Origin: Chitinophaga parva
GTDB lineage: Bacteria > Bacteroidota > Bacteroidia > Chitinophagales > Chitinophagaceae
Length of the DNA: 64,000 nucleotides
Reading direction: 5' to 3'
Assembly (NCBI RefSeq): GCF_003071345.1
Contig: NZ_QCYK01000001.1
Coordinates: 1,240,001-1,304,000 of the forward strand
This document shows positions 58,769-64,000 of the stretch, piece by piece. How positions within the stretch are numbered: position 1 is the first letter of the stretch; every line of letters starts with the position of its first letter. The position numbers and the translations under genes are program-made. The notes beneath the pieces are model-generated. The model did no database searches and had not been told where the DNA came from. It saw only the letters and a list, made by a program, of their open reading frames with translations.

Positions 58769-59512
58769 TTAAAGGTCGTTTGTGTTCGTTGTTTCAATGT
58801 ATTGGTTCAGGTCGTCTGTGGACACATCGTCCAGTTGCACACCGGGTTGGGTTTTTTGTTGTTCCGGGGTGGCTGTTGTATTGCTCACGCTCGCGTAGAT
58901 CGCGTCGTTATCAAATTCGTCATTATGGCTTTGCAGGTAATCCACCAGTTCCTGGTCACTTACCTTGGCCAGCGGTCCGGCATTATCGCTGCCGGCGCTG
59001 TAGCGCAGGATGCCCGCAGTGGCCAGTATACCGGCGGTGCAGGCGGCTACGGCCCATTTTACCCAGGTGCGGTGGGGCTGCTTCATCGGTACCACTCCGG
59101 CGCCTTCTTCTTCCTGCTGGATGCGGCCCATTACCTGGCTGCCCAGTGTTTCAAAATAAGCGGGTGGGGCCGGGGTAAAAGGATGATTCCGTGGAAGGCC
59201 GGCCAGGATGCCGTCTATTTCCCGGGCCTCTTCCAGGGAGGTGCTGGCTTCTTCGTGGTGAATGCGTTGCATCACCTGGGAGCCCAGCTGGCTGAAATAT
59301 CCGGGTGCGGGCGCAGTGAGCGGGCTTATCTTGGGCAGGGTGCCCAGGATGTCCGCCACCTCCGCATCCTCCGCTGCCCGGATGCGCTGCATCACCTGGT
59401 CCGGTAATGCGGCAAAATACCCTTCCGGCACGCGGAAAGGCGCTTCATCCGGTAGATGAAGACCTGGGGCTATCTGCTCCCACTCAGCTGCTATATCTTT
59501 CCCCTTTTTCAT
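58769..59512 (-). CDS. putative anti-sigma factor with three internal repeats
   Basis: A 247-residue membrane protein: cytoplasmic part 1-150, one TM helix (about 151-169) and a periplasmic tail. The cytoplasmic half contains three related segments around PxGYFxxLxxxVMxRI (residues 25-47, 65-87 and 111-134), the second and third preceded by the spacer ILxxLP. Single copies of such YFxxLP-V-I segments occur in other Bacteroidota anti-sigma-like proteins; three in one protein is unusual. It lies 44 bases after an ECF sigma factor on the same strand, so it probably sequesters that factor. Confidence 0.7.
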   Translation of the reverse strand: MKKGKDIAAEWEQIAPGLHLPDEAPFRVPEGYFAALPDQVMQRIRAAEDAEVADILGTLPKISPLTAPAPGYFSQLGSQVMQRIHHEEASTSLEEAREIDGILAGLPRNHPFTPAPPAYFETLGSQVMGRIQQEEEGAGVVPMKQPHRTWVKWAVAACTAGILATAGILRYSAGSDNAGPLAKVSDQELVDYLQSHNDEFDNDAIYASVSNTTATPEQQKTQPGVQLDDVSTDDLNQYIETTNTNDL

Positions 59513-59556
59513 GATATTGTTGCGCAGGTTGTCCTGCTTCCGTTGGTTTACAGTTC

Positions 59557-60120
59557 TTATTCTTCGGCGCCTTTCTTAATGAAGTCCTCTATTTTTTTCA
59601 CCGCGTGGTGGTAAGAGGCTTTCAGTGCTCCTTCCGAGGTGTCCAGCACCCGGCTCATCTCCTCGTATGGCATCTCGTCGTAATAACGGAGGTTGAACAC
59701 GATGCGCTGTTTTTCCGGCAGGGCCAGGATGGCATTTTGCAGGCGCCATTCCAGCCTGTTGGCATCAAACTGGGCATCGGCCTTCAGTTTGTTGCTCAGC
59801 CCCGTTTCCACATCAGACAAGGATACCGCTCCACCACGGCGCTTCTGCTGCTCCAGGAAAGTCAGGCTTTCGTTGGTAGCAATCTTGTAAAGCCAGGTGT
59901 AAAGCTGGGAATCTTCCCGGAAACCTTCCAGGTTCTTCCAAACCTTTATCAGCATGTTCTGCAGGACGTCGTTTGCATCTTCATGATCAATCACCAGGCG
60001 GCGGATATGCCAGTAAAGCTTTTCCTGGTATTTTTCAATGATGCGCGTAAATCCCTTTTCTCTGGTGGCAGGCTGCCGGTAAAGTGCTAAAAGTTCTTTA
60101 TCGTCTGATGTTACGGCCAT
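59557..60120 (-). CDS. ECF-type sigma-70 RNA polymerase sigma factor
   Basis: A 187-residue sigma factor with region 2 (ANDVLQNMLIKVWKNLEGF, LYTWLYKIATNESLTFL) and region 4 (LPEKQRIVFNLRYYDEMPYEEMSRVLDTSEGALKASYHHA, in pieces). It is short, as in ECF factors with only regions 2 and 4. The downstream membrane protein with a single TM is the likely anti-sigma factor. ATG 60120 is used; the frame extends six codons upstream. The stimulus is unknown. The 258-base upstream region includes repeat words but no TAnnTTTG on the minus strand. Confidence 0.92.
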   Translation of the reverse strand: MAVTSDDKELLALYRQPATREKGFTRIIEKYQEKLYWHIRRLVIDHEDANDVLQNMLIKVWKNLEGFREDSQLYTWLYKIATNESLTFLEQQKRRGGAVSLSDVETGLSNKLKADAQFDANRLEWRLQNAILALPEKQRIVFNLRYYDEMPYEEMSRVLDTSEGALKASYHHAVKKIEDFIKKGAEE

Positions 60121-60283
60121 GTTTCGGTTAAATGGCAATAGCCGGAAATGCTATTGTTGGATCGGGAGGTACTGTTCTTTCTCACAGGCGCCGGTATTAA
60201 GACGGTATTAAAGCAACGAAGTTTAAACCAGGGAAATGCTAAATTTCCCCTCAAAAGGGTCCCTTACCGGGAGACATCAAATT

Positions 60284-60367
60284 CCAATTTCCAACCCCTG
60301 GAAATGCGCGCGGGTGCTGTATACCAGGCCCTAACACATTGCTGAAGCTGGAAATTGCCGGTTGGGG
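60284..60367. repeat. degenerate repeats after galE
   Basis: CCAATTTCCAACCCC (60284-60298) and GGAAATTG plus GGTTGGGG (60350-60357, 60360-60367) are complementary in parts, but the blocks are in swapped order and cannot all pair. CAATTTCCAA is the same word as in the mreB-mreC repeat. On the minus strand the element starts about 10 bases after the galE stop. Confidence 0.45.
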
Positions 60368-60378
60368 AACCGCCGTTG

Positions 60379-61407
60379 TTAATTGGCCCTTACTTTATCG
60401 CGCAGGTTCAGCTCCCACTGCCAGGCGGTACGCATCATCTCGTCTATGCCGGTTTCGGGGCTCCAGCCCAGTTCTTTGCGGGCATGGGCGTTGTTGGCAT
60501 AAATGGCGATCACGTCTCCCGGGCGGCGGGGGCCCAGCTCATAGTTCAGTTTCACCCCGGACACTTTTTCAAATGCCTTGATGGCTTCCAGCACGGTTAC
60601 GCCGTTGCCGGTACCCAGGTTGAACACTTCACAGTTGGTCTTATTCTTTTTGTCAATGAGGTATTGCAGGGCCCGGGTGTGTGCATTGGCAATGTCCATC
60701 ACATGGATGTAGTCGCGCACGCAGCTACCGTCGCGGGTATCGTAGTCGTGGCCCATCACCACCATTTTCGGGATCTTGCCAATGGCGGTCTGGGTGATCA
60801 CGGGCACCAGGTTGTCCGGTTTGCCCAGGGGCAGTTCGCCAATAAGGCCGGAGGGGTGGGCGCCTACGGGGTTAAAGTACCGCAGCAGGATGCTCTGGGT
60901 ATCGTGCACCTTGCTGTAATCGCGGATGATCTGTTCGCCCATCTGCTTGGTACGGGCATAGGGGCTCTGGGCTTCCAGGAGGGGAGAGCTTTCCACCACC
61001 GGCAGTTCGGTCGCATTGCCATACACAGAGCAGGAAGAGGAGAATACGAAGTTGGGAATGTTATACTCCTTTACACATTTCAGCACGTTAATGAGGGAGT
61101 CCAGGTTATTCTGGAAATACAGCAGTGGGTTAGCCACGGATTCGGGTACCGTTTTGAGGGCTGCAAAGTGGATCACCCCCACGATGTCGCGGTTTTCGTG
61201 GAACACCGCATTGGTATCTTCCAGGTTGCAGAGGTCCACCTTGTAGTTGTGGATCTTTTTGCCGGTGATGCGTTCCACACCTTCCAGCAGCTGGGTGGAG
61301 CTGCGAATGTTACTGTCTACAGAAACTACGTCAAACCCGTTGTTGATCAAATCTACTATCGTATGGGAGCCAATGTAACCACAGCCGCCCGTAACAAGCA
61401 CCTTCAT
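60379..61407 (-). CDS. galE: UDP-glucose 4-epimerase
   Basis: GalE interconverts UDP-glucose and UDP-galactose for surface polysaccharides or galactose use. The 342-residue short-chain-dehydrogenase-type protein has the NAD loop TGGCGYIGSHT (6-16), the catalytic Ser region FSSSCSVYG (S124/S125) and YxxxK as Y150-K154 (SPYARTK). The segment MGHDYDTRDGSCVRDYIHVMDIA is characteristic of GalE rather than other epimerases. It is 39 bases downstream of rfbA, so the two nucleotide-sugar genes are probably co-transcribed. Confidence 0.95.
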   Translation of the reverse strand: MKVLVTGGCGYIGSHTIVDLINNGFDVVSVDSNIRSSTQLLEGVERITGKKIHNYKVDLCNLEDTNAVFHENRDIVGVIHFAALKTVPESVANPLLYFQNNLDSLINVLKCVKEYNIPNFVFSSSCSVYGNATELPVVESSPLLEAQSPYARTKQMGEQIIRDYSKVHDTQSILLRYFNPVGAHPSGLIGELPLGKPDNLVPVITQTAIGKIPKMVVMGHDYDTRDGSCVRDYIHVMDIANAHTRALQYLIDKKNKTNCEVFNLGTGNGVTVLEAIKAFEKVSGVKLNYELGPRRPGDVIAIYANNAHARKELGWSPETGIDEMMRTAWQWELNLRDKVRAN

Positions 61408-61446
61408 TGTAAGTGAAATTTATATGATAAGTTAAAACAGAGCCGA

Positions 61447-62316
61447 TCAGATATTGCCTTCCAGCACTTCTTTCAGGTAAGTGCCATAGCCGCTTTTCAG
61501 CAAAGGTTTTGCCAGTACTTCCAGCTGGGCTGCGTTAATAAAGCCCTGGCGGTATGCTATTTCTTCAATACAGGCCACCTTAATGCCCTGGCGCTGTTCT
61601 ATCACCTGCACAAACTGTGATGCCTGCATGAGGGAGTCAAAGGTGCCGGTATCCAGCCAGGCAGTACCCCTGGGCAGGATGGATACTTTGAGTTTGCCCC
61701 GCTCCAGGTAGGCCTTGTTCACATCGGTGATCTCGTATTCCCCGCGGGGACTGGGCTGCAGGTTACCGGCAATTTCCACTACATCATTATCGTAGAAATA
61801 GAGGCCGGGCACTGCATAGTTCGACTTGGGCTGCAGGGGCTTTTCCTCGATGGACTTTGCCTGCATCTGCTCATCAAATTCCACTACCCCGTAGCGCTCA
61901 GGATCGCTCACATGGTAGGCGTACACAATGCCGCCTTCCGGGGTGGTGTTCTTCTGCAGCTGGGTGCCCAGGCCTGCGCCGTAAAATATATTATCACCCA
62001 GTACCAGTGCTACCGGGTCTTTGCCAATGAAGGACTTCCCGATCACAAAGGCCTGTGCCAGCCCGTTGGGTGTGGGCTGCTCTGCATAGCTGAGGTGAAG
62101 GCCCAGCTGGGAGCCATCGCCAAACAGGCGGCGGAAGCCCGGCAGGTCATGCGGGGTGGAAATGATCAGGATGTCGCGGATGCCCGCCAGCATAAGGGTA
62201 GACAGCGGGTAGTAGATCATGGGCTTGTCATACACCGGCATGATCTGCTTGCTGATGGCATATGTAATGGGATGTAAGCGTGTGCCGGAACCGCCGGCCA
62301 GGATAATTCCTTTCAT
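61447..62316 (-). CDS. rfbA: glucose-1-phosphate thymidylyltransferase
   Basis: RfbA makes dTDP-glucose from glucose-1-phosphate and dTTP, the first step to dTDP-rhamnose for cell-surface glycans. The 289 residues match. Signatures are [13 protein letters not shown] (6-18), [17 protein letters not shown] and the GDNIFYG metal/nucleotide loop. The other rhamnose genes (rfbB, C, D) are not in the window. TATTTTTG on the minus strand (62454-62461) may be its -7 element, giving a leader of about 130 bases. galE follows 39 bases downstream. Confidence 0.95.
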   Translation of the reverse strand: MKGIILAGGSGTRLHPITYAISKQIMPVYDKPMIYYPLSTLMLAGIRDILIISTPHDLPGFRRLFGDGSQLGLHLSYAEQPTPNGLAQAFVIGKSFIGKDPVALVLGDNIFYGAGLGTQLQKNTTPEGGIVYAYHVSDPERYGVVEFDEQMQAKSIEEKPLQPKSNYAVPGLYFYDNDVVEIAGNLQPSPRGEYEITDVNKAYLERGKLKVSILPRGTAWLDTGTFDSLMQASQFVQVIEQRQGIKVACIEEIAYRQGFINAAQLEVLAKPLLKSGYGTYLKEVLEGNI

Positions 62317-62512
62317 GAGAATAGTTAAAATAAGTACCTGTTAAAAGGCTGGATGTTTTTTGAACTGGTAATTTCGCTGCTACCCGGCCGTTCCGTTTTT
62401 CAATTGATTTTTCCTGTATGCCTGTGCTGCACCCGGCCGGGGCAAGTGGCTGACAAAAATAACTTTATTTACATGAAAAACCACTACGCATGCGGTTGCG
62501 CATGGCATAAAA

Positions 62513-62547
62513 AAAGAGGGTGTAGCCATTGGCGGTACACCCTCTTT
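62513..62547 (-). terminator. rho-independent terminator of the phosphate transporter operon
   Basis: AAAGAGGGTGTA pairs perfectly with TACACCCTCTTT over 12 bp; on the minus strand TTTTTT follows, shortly after the pit stop. Confidence 0.9.
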
Positions 62548-62568
62548 CCTGCATATAATGTTGTGTGG

Positions 62569-63573
62569 TTATGACACCAGGTTTACGATAAACATGATCC
62601 CTGCCGCCAGTAAGGCGCTGATGGGGATGGTCAGTATCCAGGCCCAGAGCAGGCTTACGGTAACGCCCCAACGTACGGCGCTCAGGCGTTTTACGGCGCC
62701 CACGCCAATGATGGAACCGGTGAGGGTGTGGGTGGTACTTACCGGGATGCCCAGGTGCTCGGTGAGGAACAGGGTGAAGGCACCGGCAGTTTCCGCACTT
62801 ACCCCTTCCAGCGGGGTTACCTTGGTAATGCGGGTACCCATCGTTTTTACGATCTTCCAGCCACCGCTCATGGTGCCCGCCGCAATGGCGGTAAAGCAGC
62901 AGAGGGGGATCCAGTCCGGCACATTCCTGATATTGTCCAGGTGACCGGAGGCCACCATGGATACGGCCAGGATGCCCATTACCTTCTGGGCATCGTTACT
63001 GCCGTGGCCAAGGCTCAGGGCAGCGGAAGATACCAGCTGCAGGCGCTTGAACCAGCTTTCTGCGCGGAAGGGATTAGCCCTGCGGCAAATATTGAGGATG
63101 AGGATGGTGATCACAAAAGAAACCGCCATACCGATGAACGGTGCCAGTACAATAAAGTACACGGTGGGCATTACTTTGGCAAAGTTGATCACGTGGTAAT
63201 CGCCGCCGGCGTTCATTACCGCCGCCCCGATAAAGCCCCCGATCAGGGTGTGGGAAGAGGAGGAGGGAATACCATACCACCAGGTGAGCAGGTTCCAGCT
63301 GATAGCTGCAATGAGCCCACTGAGGATCACTTTGAGGGTAATGTATTGTTCAAAGATAGAATTGGCAATAGAGTTACCCACCTTGAATTCGTGTATGACG
63401 TATTTGGCCACGAAGAATGCCGCAAAGTTGAAGATAGCGGCCCATATCACTGCCTGGAAGGGGGTAAGTACCTTGGTGGAAACGATCGTGGCAATGGAGT
63501 TTGCCGCATCGTGGAAGCCGTTGATAAAGTCGAAAACAAAAGCCAGTATAAAGATGATTACTAGTAGCGCCAT
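62569..63573 (-). CDS. pit: inorganic phosphate transporter (Pit family)
   Basis: A low-affinity proton- or sodium-coupled phosphate importer of the inner membrane. The 334 residues contain about ten TM helices and the twin Pit signatures: GFHDAANSIATIVSTKVLTP near the start and GHGSNDAQKVMGILAVS in the second half. It follows a DUF47 gene by 47 bases, the usual partner that regulates Pit. Loss of phosphate sensing cannot be judged from this window. Confidence 0.93.
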   Translation of the reverse strand: MALLVIIFILAFVFDFINGFHDAANSIATIVSTKVLTPFQAVIWAAIFNFAAFFVAKYVIHEFKVGNSIANSIFEQYITLKVILSGLIAAISWNLLTWWYGIPSSSSHTLIGGFIGAAVMNAGGDYHVINFAKVMPTVYFIVLAPFIGMAVSFVITILILNICRRANPFRAESWFKRLQLVSSAALSLGHGSNDAQKVMGILAVSMVASGHLDNIRNVPDWIPLCCFTAIAAGTMSGGWKIVKTMGTRITKVTPLEGVSAETAGAFTLFLTEHLGIPVSTTHTLTGSIIGVGAVKRLSAVRWGVTVSLLWAWILTIPISALLAAGIMFIVNLVS

Positions 63574-63620
63574 GTTGCAAATGGTTAGAGAAAAAAATGC
63601 AGCTGCCTGCCGGATCAGGC

Positions 63621-64000
63621 TTAGGCGTACTTAATGATAATGGTCTCGATCACATTGGCGCAATCCTCGCATTTGTCCGTGGCCAGTTCCAGGGCCTGGT
63701 AGATCTCGCGCATTTTGATCAGCTCCCCGGCATTGTTGGAATGCTCGTCAAACAGGTCTGCTACGGCGCGGTCATAAATATCATCTGCATGGTTTTCCAG
63801 GCTGTTGATCTTTACACAGGCTTCGGTGATCACCCGCATGTTCTGCATGTTACGCAGCTCGGGAATGGCGCGGGACAGTTCTACGCAACCCTGGTAGATC
63901 AGGTCTGCCAGCTTGCGGATATGATCGTTCAGCTCATGTACCTTGTACAGGTCTATTCTCTTGGAGGAGCCGTGGATGTAATCTGCCACGTCGTCCAGGG
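63621..64000 (-). CDS. DUF47/PhoU-like phosphate transport regulator (5' end beyond the window)
   Basis: About 126 C-terminal residues are visible; the gene starts right of the window. The helical sequence matches DUF47 (PhoU-like) proteins: LDDVADYIHGSSKRID near the edge, then NSLENHADDIYDRAVADLF and DKCEDCANVIETIIIKYA at the end. Such proteins sit before Pit genes and modulate phosphate uptake. A GTG at 63989 inside the frame is not the true start because the same reading continues to the edge with family-like residues. Confidence 0.88.
   Translation of the reverse strand, partial: LDDVADYIHGSSKRIDLYKVHELNDHIRKLADLIYQGCVELSRAIPELRNMQNMRVITEACVKINSLENHADDIYDRAVADLFDEHSNNAGELIKMREIYQALELATDKCEDCANVIETIIIKYA

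Noticed and set aside
62353..62574. 73-residue frame upstream of rfbA
   Set aside because: It covers the predicted rfbA promoter region and the terminator of the pit gene, and has no domain-like sequence.
1..64000. tRNA, rRNA, CRISPR, insertion sequence, prophage or defence island
   Set aside because: Intergenic regions were read for cloverleaf arms, regularly spaced repeats, transposases and integrases. None was found, and gene content and codon style are uniform across the window.

Overview
The window looks like a chromosomal segment from a Bacteroidota bacterium, most likely of the Chitinophagaceae (Chitinophaga-like). Pointers are the gliding-motility genes gldB, gldF and gldG, a MurF-alanine racemase fusion, a TonB-dependent receptor with a carboxypeptidase-like N-terminal domain, DUF1800/DUF1501 and DUF5777-type proteins, and Bacteroidota-type promoters (TTTG, about 20 bases, TAnnTTTG). 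Almost all of it is ordinary core genome. I see no tRNA, rRNA, CRISPR array, insertion sequence or prophage.

Layout. 1-5.7 kb: tail of an unknown gene, mscL, a DUF3078 outer-membrane protein, scpA, an AraC regulator, a YceI protein, OsmC and pirin. 5.8-12.8 kb: a ferredoxin-reductase-type flavoprotein and dxs on the minus strand, a LytS/LytTR two-component pair, then glnS. 13-17.8 kb: a stand-alone B12-binding mutase subunit, a beta-barrel protein, enoyl-CoA hydratase, fumC and a D-lactate-type dehydrogenase. 17.9-29.4 kb, minus strand: TonB receptor, lspA, the murF-alr fusion, a TerC protein, gldG, gldF and a cysteine desulfurase. 29.6-30.6 kb: methylmalonyl-CoA epimerase, then a gene-free stretch that I read as a structured RNA with its own terminator. 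30.6-34.7 kb: a second murF, then a cluster of cytochrome-like lipoprotein, secreted YceI, DUF5777 barrel and a small HExxH protein, then apaG. 34.9-40.8 kb: gldB, a PorT-like barrel, nadE, serS, a small cytochrome and a GNAT. 40.9-48.1 kb: a DUF1800/DUF1501 pair, a lipoprotein, and OPT and POT peptide transporters. 48.3-55.8 kb: purD and the shape operon mreBCD-mrdA-rodA. 55.9-64 kb: an MBL-fold hydrolase, AraC, an NTF2-like protein, an ECF sigma factor with a putative anti-sigma and a Spy-like protein, galE, rfbA and a DUF47-Pit phosphate-transport pair.

Connections. Cell-envelope building recurs: MurF twice, Alr, MreBCD, PBP2, RodA, LspA and the nucleotide-sugar genes galE and rfbA. The B12 subunit, the epimerase and enoyl-CoA hydratase fit propionate/methylmalonyl and acyl-CoA metabolism. 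GldB, GldF and GldG point to gliding and type IX secretion, although the GldFG ATPase partner GldA is not in the window.

The least explained features are non-coding. Several intergenic regions carry inverted repeats whose arms are built from short degenerate units, often starting within a few bases of a stop codon. The units differ between loci, although the elements at about 21.9, 40.8 and 55.8 kb share words. Between the response regulator and glnS, one 33-base sequence follows both convergent stop codons as a perfect inverted repeat. The other strong candidate is the structured RNA at about 30.06-30.40 kb, with a long-range closing stem and a strong terminator but no match to an RNA family I recognise by eye.
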